Below are positions 25,821 through 33,730 of a stretch of DNA of 64,000 nt, in pieces (positions within the stretch are counted from its first letter, which is position 1; every line of letters starts with the position of its first letter). Under the pieces are notes generated by a model. That model was given only the letters and a program-made list of their open reading frames with translations, searched no databases and was not told where the DNA came from. Source of the DNA: Pseudomonas sp. GM74 (GTDB lineage Bacteria; Pseudomonadota; Gammaproteobacteria; Pseudomonadales; Pseudomonadaceae); assembly GCF_000282455.1 (NCBI RefSeq), contig NZ_AKJG01000108.1, positions 35,649 to 99,648 on the forward strand. Reading direction: 5' to 3'. A program made the position numbers and the translations under genes.

Positions 25821-27470
25821 ATGAACCTGCATCAGTTCGCCGAAACCCACGAAGTCACCAACCAGCCACCGTCACTGGACGGCGCCAACCTGTACCGCAT
25901 CGACTTGCCGTTGCAGGAGTGGTCGCGGCGGTTCGGGGCCGGTTGGGCCGAATCGCGGATCGACGCCTACGGCGCACTGGCCGGTGGCCGGTTGATGGAG
26001 GCCGGGTTTCTGGCCAATCAGAACAAGCCGGTGTTCAACAGCCACGACCGGTTTGGTCATCGCATCGATCTGGTGGAATTTCATCCGGCTTATCACCAAT
26101 TGATGCGCACGGCGGTCGAGCACGGCTTGACCTCGCTGCCCTGGGCGCACCCGCAGGACGGCGCCCATGTCGCCCGCGCTTGCATGTCGTATCTGCACAG
26201 CCAGGCCGAAGCCGGCAGTGGCTGCCCGTTGACGATGACCTTTGCCAGTGTCCCGGCCATGCGTCTGCAACCGGACCTGGCCGAAAAGTGGCTGCCGAAA
26301 ATCCTCGCCACCGAATACGACCCGCGCAACGTCGGCATGGCCCACAAGGCCGGGGTCACCATTGGCATGGCCATGACCGAGAAGCAGGGCGGTACCGATG
26401 TCCGGGCCAACACCACCAAAGCGTATCCGGTCGGCGCCAGTGGCCCCGGTCAGGCCTATGAGCTGGTGGGCCACAAATGGTTCTGTTCGGCGCCGATGTG
26501 CGACGCTTTCCTGACCCTGGCGCAGACCGACAAGGGCCTGACCTGTTTCCTGCTGCCGCGCCATCGTCCGGACGACACGCGCAATCAGTTCTACATCCAG
26601 CGCCTCAAGAACAAGCTCGGCAATTGCTCCAACGCCTCCAGCGAAGTGGAGTTTCGTGGCGCACTGGCGTGGATGATCGGTGAAGAGGGCCGGGGCGTTC
26701 CGACGATCATCGAGATGGTCGCCATGACCCGCTTCGATTGCATGGTCGGTTCCAGTGCGCTGATGCGTCAGGCATTGACCCAGGCCAGCCATCACTGTGC
26801 CCACCGTTCGGTCGGCGGCAAGCTGCTCAGCGAACAGCCCTTGATGCAAAACGTGTTGGCGGATCTGGCACTGGAAAGCGAAGCCGCCCTGGCCTTGAGC
26901 CTGCGCATGGGCCGGGCGCTGGATCATCTGGATGATTCGCAGGAAGCCAAATTCGCCCGGCTGGTGACGGCGGTGGGCAAGTACTGGATCTGCAAGCGGG
27001 CGCCGGCGATGATCAACGAAGCCGCCGAATGCATGGGCGGCGCGGGTTATGTCGAAGAAAGCATCCTGCCGCGGCTTTACCGCGAGGCGCCGGTGAATTC
27101 GACCTGGGAAGGTTCCGGCAACGTGCAATGCCTCGACGTGCTGCGTGCCTTGTCGAAAGAGCCGGGCGTGCTCGATGTGCTGTTCAGCGAGTTGGGCGAT
27201 GGTCATGGCGACAAGCGCCTGGCTGCGCACATCAATCAATTGCAGGCGGCCTTCAAGGACACCAGCGACATTCAGTACCGCGCCCGGCAGTTGACCGAGG
27301 ACATCGCGTTGGGACTGCAGGCCAGGTTGTTGCTGGAGGCGGGTAACTCCGTTGTCAGTGATGCGTTTATCGCCAGTCGTCTGAATGGCGGCGGCCGGGT
27401 GTATGGCACCCTGCCGCGCGGGCTGGATGTGGAAGCGATTGTCGCCCGCTCGACTCCGCAGGGTTTCTGA
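25821..27470 (+). CDS. aidB: AidB-like acyl-CoA dehydrogenase family protein
   Basis: 549 aa from the ATG at 25821, which has an AAAGGAG 8 bases upstream. It aligns by eye with E. coli AidB (541 aa): the N-terminal NQPPSLDGANLY, VGHKWFCSAPMCDAFL, LKNKLGNCSNASSEVEF, MTRFDC and MPVNS-like APVNSTWEGSGNVQCLDVLRAL. AidB is an FAD flavoprotein that binds DNA and is induced by alkylation in E. coli; its exact reaction is unresolved. No ada gene is nearby, so induction by alkylation cannot be inferred here. An ordinary acyl-CoA dehydrogenase is the alternative. Confidence 0.88.
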   Translation: MNLHQFAETHEVTNQPPSLDGANLYRIDLPLQEWSRRFGAGWAESRIDAYGALAGGRLMEAGFLANQNKPVFNSHDRFGHRIDLVEFHPAYHQLMRTAVEHGLTSLPWAHPQDGAHVARACMSYLHSQAEAGSGCPLTMTFASVPAMRLQPDLAEKWLPKILATEYDPRNVGMAHKAGVTIGMAMTEKQGGTDVRANTTKAYPVGASGPGQAYELVGHKWFCSAPMCDAFLTLAQTDKGLTCFLLPRHRPDDTRNQFYIQRLKNKLGNCSNASSEVEFRGALAWMIGEEGRGVPTIIEMVAMTRFDCMVGSSALMRQALTQASHHCAHRSVGGKLLSEQPLMQNVLADLALESEAALALSLRMGRALDHLDDSQEAKFARLVTAVGKYWICKRAPAMINEAAECMGGAGYVEESILPRLYREAPVNSTWEGSGNVQCLDVLRALSKEPGVLDVLFSELGDGHGDKRLAAHINQLQAAFKDTSDIQYRARQLTEDIALGLQARLLLEAGNSVVSDAFIASRLNGGGRVYGTLPRGLDVEAIVARSTPQGF

Positions 27471-27497
27471 CCGCGATTAACTCAGCACCGCAAACCC

Positions 27498-27617
27498 CTG
27501 TGGGAGCGAGCTTGGTCCGGGCGGCGTTCCGACGATGACGGATTTACATTCAACAATGATGTTGACTGATACGCCGCTATCGTCGGAACGCCGCCCGGAC
27601 CAAGCTCGCTCCCACAG
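27498..27617. repeat. Composite REPIN with perfect 39-bp arms
   Basis: Arms 27498-27536 and 27579-27617 are perfectly complementary. Each arm joins a GTGGGAGCGAGCTTG module to a CCGGGCGGCGTTCCGACGAT module. The 42-base spacer contains attcaacaatgatgttgac, nearly the same as at 43437-43478. Confidence 0.92.
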
Positions 27618-27709
27618 TTGTTCTCTGTACACAGTCAACGCCACTGTTCCCGTGAAGCGACGATGCAGGCAAGATGAAGGTCTGCAAGTCAGAACACAGG
27701 ATGCTGATC

Positions 27710-29173
27710 GTGACCGAAGCTTTTATTGTCGTTCAAACCGCCGAGCAAGCCGTGGACCGGCTTGCACACTTGCACAATCGTGCAACCACCGCGCTGAGCC
27801 AGGCGCTCAAGCGCTACCTCAAGGATCGCGTCGAGCCCGATGCCGAACAGCGCTCGATGTTCCGCTATCCCGAATTGCGCCTGACCTACCACTGCCAGGG
27901 CGAAGTCCCGCAGACCACCCGTGCCTATGCCAAGGTCCAACTGCCGGGCACCTACAGCGTCACCGTCACCCATCCGTCGGCTTTTCGTAAATACCTGCTG
28001 GAACAGCTCGTTCCGTTGATGCACGACTTCACCGTGACGGTGGAAGTCGGTGTCAGCCAGCAGAACATCCCGTATCCGTATGTGGTCGAGCAGGGCGATG
28101 AACTGGGAGGTTCTGGCGTCACCGCCGCCGTGCTGGCGCGGGTGTTCCCGAGTACCGACCTGTCGGCCGCGACCGACGGCATTGCCGACGGTTTGTACGA
28201 CTGGGAAAACACCGATCCGCTGCCCCTGGCGCTGTTCGATGCCGCACGGGTGGATTTCTCCCTGCGCCGACTGGTGCATTACACCGGCAGCGACTGGCGG
28301 CATGTGCAGCCGTGGATTCTGCTGACCAACTATCACCGCTACGTCGACCAGTTCATCGTCCATGGCCTGGAGCAGCTGCGCACTGACCCGCGTTTCGTGC
28401 GCATGGTGCTGCCGGGCAACGTGATCATCGACAAGAGCATGGACCACGGCGAAGCCTCGGCGATTGCTGCCGGGGTGGTCTGGCACCGCTACCAGATGCC
28501 GGCCTATCACCTGATCGCCAGCGATGGCCACGGCGTGACCCTGGTCAACATCGGCGTCGGCCCCTCCAACGCCAAAAACATCACCGACCATCTGGCCGTT
28601 TTGCGCCCGCATTGCTGGCTGATGATCGGCCACTGTGGCGGCCTGCGTCAGTCGCAGACGATTGGCGACTACGTGCTGGCCCACGCCTACATGCGTCGCG
28701 ACGGCATTCTCGACCGGGTGGTGCCGCCGAACATTCCGATTCCGGCCCTGGCCGAAGTGCAACTCGCGCTTCAGCAGGCGGCGGCCAACATCACCGGCGA
28801 GAAGGGCGACGAACTGAAAAAACGCCTGCGTACCGGCACCGTGCTGACCTACGACGACCGTAACTGGGAGCTGCGCTGGGCGCAGGAGCGGCCGCTGATC
28901 AACCTGTCCCGCGCCGTGGCGGTGGACATGGAAAGCGGCACCATCGCAGCGCAAGGTTATCGTTTGCGGGTGCCGTACGGCACGTTGCTGTGCGTCTCGG
29001 ACAAACCACTGCACAGCGAAATCAAGCTGCCGGGCTCGGCCAATGCCTTCTATGAACGCGCGGTCAGCCAGCACTTGAAGATCGGTATCGAGGCGGTCGA
29101 TCTGTTGCGCACCGAACTCAACTCACTGCACTCGCGCAAACTGCGCAGCTTCGACGAGCCACCGTTCCGCTAA
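27710..29173 (+). CDS. amn: AMP nucleosidase
   Basis: 487 aa from the GTG at 27710 (VTEAFIVVQTAEQAVDRL), chosen because AGGA sits 8 bases before it and the length then matches E. coli Amn (484 aa); ATGs at 27674 and 27701 are possible. Amn hydrolyses AMP to adenine and ribose 5-phosphate, balancing adenylate pools. An N-terminal AMP-nucleosidase-specific domain (YPELRLTY, QLPGTYSVTVTHP) is followed by the nucleoside-phosphorylase fold (NIGVGPSNAKNITDHLA, VDMESGTIAAQGYRLRVPYG). Confidence 0.95.
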   Translation: MTEAFIVVQTAEQAVDRLAHLHNRATTALSQALKRYLKDRVEPDAEQRSMFRYPELRLTYHCQGEVPQTTRAYAKVQLPGTYSVTVTHPSAFRKYLLEQLVPLMHDFTVTVEVGVSQQNIPYPYVVEQGDELGGSGVTAAVLARVFPSTDLSAATDGIADGLYDWENTDPLPLALFDAARVDFSLRRLVHYTGSDWRHVQPWILLTNYHRYVDQFIVHGLEQLRTDPRFVRMVLPGNVIIDKSMDHGEASAIAAGVVWHRYQMPAYHLIASDGHGVTLVNIGVGPSNAKNITDHLAVLRPHCWLMIGHCGGLRQSQTIGDYVLAHAYMRRDGILDRVVPPNIPIPALAEVQLALQQAAANITGEKGDELKKRLRTGTVLTYDDRNWELRWAQERPLINLSRAVAVDMESGTIAAQGYRLRVPYGTLLCVSDKPLHSEIKLPGSANAFYERAVSQHLKIGIEAVDLLRTELNSLHSRKLRSFDEPPFR

Positions 29174-29244
29174 CGGTTGTCATGGTCATTTGACGGTTGG
29201 GGCACTAGCATTAGCAGCCCTGACCGTTAGATGTTTCCTTTCTC

Positions 29245-29883
29245 ATGTCTCGTCCTCCTCAACGTCCCGTTTCCCGCCGCCCTGGCGCGAAACCCTCTCC
29301 TTCAGCCCCGCGCCGTGTCGCCAAGGCACCACCGGCCGAGCCGAAGCTGATCCTGTTCAACAAACCTTTCGATGTGCTGACGCAATTCAGTGACGGCGAA
29401 GGGCGCGCGACCCTCAAGGATTACATCGATGTACCGGGAATCTATCCGGCCGGAAGGCTGGACCGCGACAGCGAAGGCTTGCTGCTGCTGACCAACGACG
29501 GCCAGCTTCAGGCGCGGATCGCCGACCCGAAACACAAGCTTGCCAAGACCTATTGGGTGCAGGTCGAGGGCGAGCCGAGCGCCGAGCAATTGCAGCGCTT
29601 GCGTGACGGCGTCGAATTGAATGACGGCATGACCTTGCCCGCCGAGGCGCGGCAACTGGACGAACCCGAACTGTGGCCGCGCAATCCGCCGGTGCGCTTT
29701 CGCAAAAGCGTGCCGACCAGTTGGCTGGAGTTGGTGATTCGCGAAGGGCGCAACCGACAGGTGCGGCGCATGACGGCGGCGGTCGGGTTGCCGACCTTGC
29801 GTCTGGTGCGGGTCAGGATCGGTGACTGGACGATCGAGGGGCTCGATCAGGGCCAGTGGAAGGAAGTGCCGGCGCGCTTATAA
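29245..29883 (+). CDS. rluE: 23S rRNA pseudouridine(2457) synthase RluE
   Basis: 212 aa. RsuA-family pseudouridine synthase with catalytic Asp73 in AGRLDRDSEGLLLLTNDG, plus the family motifs KLILFNKPFDVL and EGRNRQVRRMTAAVG. PRNPPVRFRKSVPTSWLEL is specific to RluE rather than RluB/RluF. The N-terminal 35 residues are a basic, proline-rich extension and there is no S4 domain, as in E. coli RluE. The last 6 bases overlap tail-to-tail with the DUF2788 gene. Confidence 0.93.
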   Translation: MSRPPQRPVSRRPGAKPSPSAPRRVAKAPPAEPKLILFNKPFDVLTQFSDGEGRATLKDYIDVPGIYPAGRLDRDSEGLLLLTNDGQLQARIADPKHKLAKTYWVQVEGEPSAEQLQRLRDGVELNDGMTLPAEARQLDEPELWPRNPPVRFRKSVPTSWLELVIREGRNRQVRRMTAAVGLPTLRLVRVRIGDWTIEGLDQGQWKEVPARL

Positions 29884-30087
29884 CGTTCCGGACTCGATCA
29901 GGCCGATCACCACGCTCTTGATCACGAACGCCGCCACGCCCAGGCCCAGCACGAAGAACAGGATGAACGAGCCAAAGCGCCCGGCCTTGGACTTCTTCGC
30001 CAGATCCCAGACGATGAAACCCATGAAAATGATCAGGATGCTGACCAGTCCGGTCATCATCCACTCTTCGAAAACGGCAGGATCCAT
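29878..30087 (-). CDS. DUF2788 family small membrane protein
   Basis: 69 aa with two predicted membrane helices (about residues 10-28 and 40-62; MTGLVSILIIFMGFIVWDLA and FGSFILFFVLGLGVAAFVI) joined by a basic loop KKSKAGR. It matches DUF2788, a short inner-membrane family of unknown role. The stop codon overlaps rluE by 6 bases on the opposite strand. Location next to rluE is conserved in Pseudomonas. Confidence 0.88.
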   Translation of the reverse strand: MDPAVFEEWMMTGLVSILIIFMGFIVWDLAKKSKAGRFGSFILFFVLGLGVAAFVIKSVVIGLIESGTL

Positions 30088-30209
30088 CGAACATCTCCAG
30101 CGCGGGCGTGGCTAAAAGGGCGCGGGGAGTATACGCCTGCGCGGGTTCGCGCTGTATTGACCTGCGGCGGTGTGTCGCAGCTATTCGTCGCCTGTGCCGG
30201 CCTCTTCGC

Positions 30210-30275
30210 GAGCAAGCCCGCTCCCACATTGGATCTTCTGACCGATAGAGATTAACTGTGGGAGCGGGCTTGCTC
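30210..30275. repeat. REPIN-type inverted repeat with extra half-module
   Basis: 19-base arms at 30210-30228 and 30257-30275. Directly after the right arm is an unpaired ccgggcggcgttccgacga module (30275-30293), whose partner is missing on the left. It lies between the Lrp gene and DUF2788. Confidence 0.85.
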
Positions 30276-30301
30276 CGGGCGGCGTTCCGACGATGGCGTC
30301 T

Positions 30302-30781
30302 TCAGCTACGCAGATGAGTCAAAGGCAGTTCGGTGCTGTTCAACACCTGATTCAACACAAAACTCGAACGTACGCTGGTCACGCCTTCAATCCGCGTCAG
30401 ATGCCCCAGCAGCAGTTTCTGGTAGTGGTCCATGTCCGGCACCACGACCTTGAGTTGATAGTCGGCATCCATCCCGGTCACCAGGCTGCATTCGAGTACC
30501 TGGGGCAGGGTGCGGATGGCCGCTTCGAAATTCTCGAAACGCTCCGGCGTGTGACGGTCCATGCCGATCAGCACGTAAGCGGTCAGGCTCAGGCCCAGCA
30601 TCTTGCGGTCGAGCAGGGCGACCTGGCGGGAAATGTAGCCGTCGTCTTCCAGTTGCTTGACCCGCCGCGAACACGGCGAAGGCGAAAGGCCGATGCGCTC
30701 GGCCAGCTCCTGGTTGGAGATGCGTGCGTCGCGCTGCAATTCCGCCAGAATACTCAGGTCGTAACGGTCGAGCTTGCTCAT
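30302..30781 (-). CDS. Lrp/AsnC family transcriptional regulator
   Basis: 159 aa from the ATG at 30781 (MSKLDRYDLSILAELQRDAR). N-terminal winged HTH (ISNQELAERIGLSPSPCSRRVKQLEDDGYI), then a RAM/ligand-sensing beta-alpha domain (AYVLIG, LECSLVTGMDADYQLKVVVPD). Members sense amino acids. The target is unknown; the divergent side holds a non-coding stretch with a terminator rather than a classical target gene. The sequence ttgcgcaa at 30835-30842 in its promoter is a candidate site. Confidence 0.93.
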   Translation of the reverse strand: MSKLDRYDLSILAELQRDARISNQELAERIGLSPSPCSRRVKQLEDDGYISRQVALLDRKMLGLSLTAYVLIGMDRHTPERFENFEAAIRTLPQVLECSLVTGMDADYQLKVVVPDMDHYQKLLLGHLTRIEGVTSVRSSFVLNQVLNSTELPLTHLRS

Positions 30782-30784
30782 CAA

Positions 30785-31070
30785 ACGGTCCTTTGTCGTA
30801 ACTATTGCGGAGGATTATGTATCCGAGGTTAAAAATTGCGCAAGTGATGTTTAATTCAGCAATCTTCGCAATCCTCTGCCGACGCTCTCGGCCTATTCTT
30901 ATCACCAGAATCACTGCTCGGACAAACAGTCCAGTGCGGCTCGCCGAATCAGGCCCGCCGCGGTCGCCACCCCCACCGGGGATGTGCCGGCCCCCGAGCT
31001 GCACACTGTCCAGAAGACGGCGTGAGGTGAGCCGACGCCACAAGTGTCGAGCCAGGACGAAGTTCTCTAA
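30785..31070 (+). ncRNA. Candidate small RNA or leader RNA upstream of a strong terminator
   Basis: This gene-free DNA is followed at 31071-31097 by an excellent + strand intrinsic terminator, which implies a short + strand transcript starting somewhere after 30785. The G+C-rich part (about 30930-31070) can form stems, for example ggcgt/acgcc (31019-31023 with 31034-31038) enclosed by acact/agtgt. I could not match it to any RNA family I know. The 5' end is undetermined; the coordinates mark the search interval, not a mapped transcript. Confidence 0.4.
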
Positions 31071-31097
31071 GGGGAGGCCGACGGGTCTCCCCTTTTT
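31071..31097 (+). terminator. Rho-independent terminator (orphan)
   Basis: A 9-bp stem (ggggaggcc with gggtctcccc, one G-U pair) with a GACG tetraloop, followed by five Ts. No protein-coding gene ends upstream of it on this strand. Confidence 0.88.
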
Positions 31098-31220
31098 CTT
31101 GCATGTGGAATTTGACCCGCTGGCCTCAGTAAATAAGTTGCGTGACAGATAATCTGTCGCAGAACCGGCCAGCGCTTTCCCAGTCTTACGTACAGGCCCT
31201 TACCCGCAATGAGGTAAAGC

Positions 31221-32270
31221 ATGAAATCGCGCATCTGGCGTTTGGCCGGTGTTGGTTTGCTGTGTGTCAGTGTCTCCGTGCAAACGATGGCCGATGAGCC
31301 GCAAAACCGTGGCCATGATGGCGGGCAACACGGCCAGGGTGGGCATCAGGGCGATAGCCAGGGCCATGGTGGCAGCAACCAGCCGCATCCGCAAAACGGC
31401 CAGCCGCAGAACCAGCCCCGTGCGCAGAAAAACGACAACCGCCAGTACGATCACAACAGCCAGAATCAACGTCAAAACAATGACCAGAGGCAGAACCGTC
31501 CAGCGCCGGATTTCAACAGCCAGGTGCGCTCGCCGCTACCTATGCCGCAGATGCCGGCCACTGACATGCCAATCCAGCCCCGGCCCGACACCGTGCACCA
31601 GACCCAGCAGCCGCAGCGCGGTTACTACCAGGACCAGCCACGTCGCAACGATTACAACCAGCGCTGGAATGGCTACACAGTCGCACCGTCCTATGACAAT
31701 CACTTGCAGGGGCGCCCGAGTGGCCATGGTTACGGCTGGGGACCAGGCCCCAGGTATCGCCCCGGCCAGGTGATCGACCGCTTCCCCGAGCGCAACTACC
31801 GCGTGCCTTACCGTGGCATGGACTACTACTATTCCGGTGGCTACTGGTATCGCCCGCTGGGCCCCCGTTATGAGGTGATAGAGCCGCCGCGCGGGATTCG
31901 CGTCAGATACCTGCCCGATTACGCCCAGCAAGTGTGGATAGGCGGGGTGCTGTTATTCGTGGCGGCCGGTTCGTATTACGCCTATCAGCAAAGCACTCAG
32001 GACTACGTTGTGGTCGAGCCGCCGGTTGGCCAACCGCAGTCGCAACCGCCAGCCGGCAACAGTGGTTATGACGTGGAGGCGTATCCAGCCAACGGTCAGT
32101 CGCCGGAGCAGGTCAGTCGGGATGGCTACGAGTGTTATCAATACGCGGTGCAGCAGAGTGGTTTCGATCCACGAACCGCCACCTACCAGCCAGATCCGTC
32201 GGTGGTGCAAGCCTACCGACAGGCCCAGGGCAACTGCCTGAGCAGTCGCGGTTATCAGGTGACTTACTGA
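31221..32270 (+). CDS. Exported Q/N/H/G-rich protein (DUF6515-like)
   Basis: 349 aa. Signal peptide to about residue 24 (VGLLCVSVSVQTMA). Residues about 25-160 are low complexity, dominated by Gln, Asn, His, Gly and Pro, and look disordered. A Tyr/Arg-rich section (YRVPYRGMDYYYSGGYWY) leads into a conserved YEVIEPPRGIRVRYLP and a hydrophobic stretch (WIGGVLLFVAAGSYYAY), typical of DUF6515 proteins. The C-terminal domain (DGYECYQYAVQQSGFDP...) has two cysteines. Function unknown. The stop overlaps the CDF gene by 7 bases, tail-to-tail. Confidence 0.82.
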   Translation: MKSRIWRLAGVGLLCVSVSVQTMADEPQNRGHDGGQHGQGGHQGDSQGHGGSNQPHPQNGQPQNQPRAQKNDNRQYDHNSQNQRQNNDQRQNRPAPDFNSQVRSPLPMPQMPATDMPIQPRPDTVHQTQQPQRGYYQDQPRRNDYNQRWNGYTVAPSYDNHLQGRPSGHGYGWGPGPRYRPGQVIDRFPERNYRVPYRGMDYYYSGGYWYRPLGPRYEVIEPPRGIRVRYLPDYAQQVWIGGVLLFVAAGSYYAYQQSTQDYVVVEPPVGQPQSQPPAGNSGYDVEAYPANGQSPEQVSRDGYECYQYAVQQSGFDPRTATYQPDPSVVQAYRQAQGNCLSSRGYQVTY

Positions 32271-33169
32271 TCCCGGGCGGCTTTGACCACTTCCTGCGGG
32301 TCGGCGTGCACCAGCACTTCGGCCCGCGGGTAGGCGCTGTGAATCGCCGCGGCAGCCTGATCGCTGATGCCGTGGGCAACGGATAACGTCAGCTCCCCCG
32401 GTAACTCCAGATGCAACTGCACAAACCATTGATTGCCGGAGATCCGCGTGCGCAGGTCATGGGCACCCAGCACACCGGGCACGCTGCACGCCAACTCCAG
32501 CATGTGCTGGCTGACCTCCGGCGGCAGTTCTTCATCCATCAACACCGCAAAGCTCTCCCGAGCGATCTGCACCGCGCTCCATAGAATGTAGGCAGCGATC
32601 CCCAGGCCGAACCAGGGGTCGACCTGATGCAGGCCAAACCCGGCCAACACCAGCGCGATCAGAATACTGCCGTTGAGCAGCATGTCCGAGCGGTAGTGCA
32701 GGGAGTCGGCGCGCACCGCGTTGGAACCGGTGGCCTTGACCACCCGATGTTGAAACATCAACAACGCCAGGGTCAGCACGAGGGAGAACACAATCACGCC
32801 GATACTGATCCACGGTGCGCCGACCGGTTCGGGATGTTTGAGCCGATCATAGGCCTGCAATGCAATCAGCACCGCACTGCCGCCAATGAACAATGCCTGG
32901 GCCATGCCCGCCAACGACTCGGCCTTGCCGTGCCCGTAGCGGTGATCATTGTCGGCGGGGCGCAGGGCGTAATGCACCGCCAGCAGGTTGAGCAATGACG
33001 TGACGCCGTCGAGTGTCGAGTCGGTGAGCCCGGCGAGCATGCTCACCGAGCCGCTCAGCCACCAGGCGATGGCTTTGGCGACGATCAGGATGCACGCCAC
33101 CGCCACCGAGGCACGGGTCGCCAGCCGCAGCAGGCGGGCGTGTTCGGAGCTGGAGGTCATAGGGGTCAT
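32264..33169 (-). CDS. Cation diffusion facilitator metal exporter (FieF/YiiP type)
   Basis: 301 aa with six membrane helices and a C-terminal cytoplasmic metal-sensing domain. The transport-site residues of YiiP are present as LTDSTLDG (DX3D, helix 2) and HYRSDML (HX3D, helix 5). The tail has the ferredoxin-like fold (VPGVLGAHDLRTRISGNQWFVQLHLEL). Members export Zn2+, Fe2+ or Mn2+ by proton antiport; the DD-HD site suggests zinc/iron. The ATG at 33169 is preceded by AAGGA; one 9 bases downstream is also possible. Confidence 0.92.
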   Translation of the reverse strand: MTPMTSSSEHARLLRLATRASVAVACILIVAKAIAWWLSGSVSMLAGLTDSTLDGVTSLLNLLAVHYALRPADNDHRYGHGKAESLAGMAQALFIGGSAVLIALQAYDRLKHPEPVGAPWISIGVIVFSLVLTLALLMFQHRVVKATGSNAVRADSLHYRSDMLLNGSILIALVLAGFGLHQVDPWFGLGIAAYILWSAVQIARESFAVLMDEELPPEVSQHMLELACSVPGVLGAHDLRTRISGNQWFVQLHLELPGELTLSVAHGISDQAAAAIHSAYPRAEVLVHADPQEVVKAARDQ

Positions 33170-33201
33170 CGTTCCTTGAAGAGTCCTTTCGCGTGGAGGG
33201 A

Positions 33202-33621
33202 TTACGCGGCCGGTTGCAGGCCGAACATCGCCAGTTGTTGGGCGCTGCCTTTGCTCTGGATCAGGCGTGGATCGTCCAGCGGGAAGCTGCGGCCCAGTTC
33301 GCTTTCCAGAATAGTCTGCAACTTGCGGTTATCGACTTTGCCGTCGGGTCCGATGGCGTCCTTGAGTTTTTGCGGGTCGACCTGGGCGGTTTTACCCGGC
33401 TCGAAGTAAATCGCGCCGGTGGCGAAGTCCACGGCAAAAGCGATCAGGCCGGGGATGATGTAGAACAGCAGGCCCACGGCATCGAGCGCGGCGATGGCCG
33501 GGTCGATCTTGCCTTCGATCTGGCCACGGCGATCGGGGTAGAAGATCGACCCGCAGGCGGTCACTTGAGTCAGCAAGGTTGCGACCAGAACACCGCCAAT
33601 CAGGCGAAAGGGAGCACGCAT
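33202..33621 (-). CDS. Small lipoprotein of unknown function
   Basis: 139 aa from the ATG at 33621. Lipobox LTQVTAC places the lipidated Cys at residue 23. A hydrophobic segment follows (LDAVGLLFYIIPGLIAFAVDFATGAIYF), typical of short YceK/DUF-type lipoproteins. The second half is soluble (KLKDAIGPDGKVDNRKLQTILESELG). Similar Pseudomonas proteins are sometimes labelled polyribonucleotide nucleotidyltransferase, but nothing here resembles PNPase. It lies 32 bases after the CDF exporter start, on the same strand. Confidence 0.8.
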   Translation of the reverse strand: MRAPFRLIGGVLVATLLTQVTACGSIFYPDRRGQIEGKIDPAIAALDAVGLLFYIIPGLIAFAVDFATGAIYFEPGKTAQVDPQKLKDAIGPDGKVDNRKLQTILESELGRSFPLDDPRLIQSKGSAQQLAMFGLQPAA

Positions 33622-33730
33622 ATGAAATCTCCTGAGTAATCTCGAAACGAAACGTCGTCGGTATGAATTAAGACCCTGACGAACGCCTTGCAGTTCGCCG
33701 TTATACTCGGCCCTCTGTTTGGGAGCCAGC

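Noticed and set aside
25821..27470. Proof of an alkylation-response (Ada) regulon
   Set aside because: The protein resembles AidB, but no ada or alk gene or Ada-box-like site is visible in the window.
30955..31070. Cobalamin riboswitch (an AGCCAGGA-like string is present)
   Set aside because: The rest of the B12 box and upstream conserved stems are absent, and the downstream gene is unrelated to cobalamin.
33202..33621. Polyribonucleotide nucleotidyltransferase label used for similar proteins
   Set aside because: 139 aa lipoprotein with no RNase PH, KH or S1 motif; the label is not supported by sequence.
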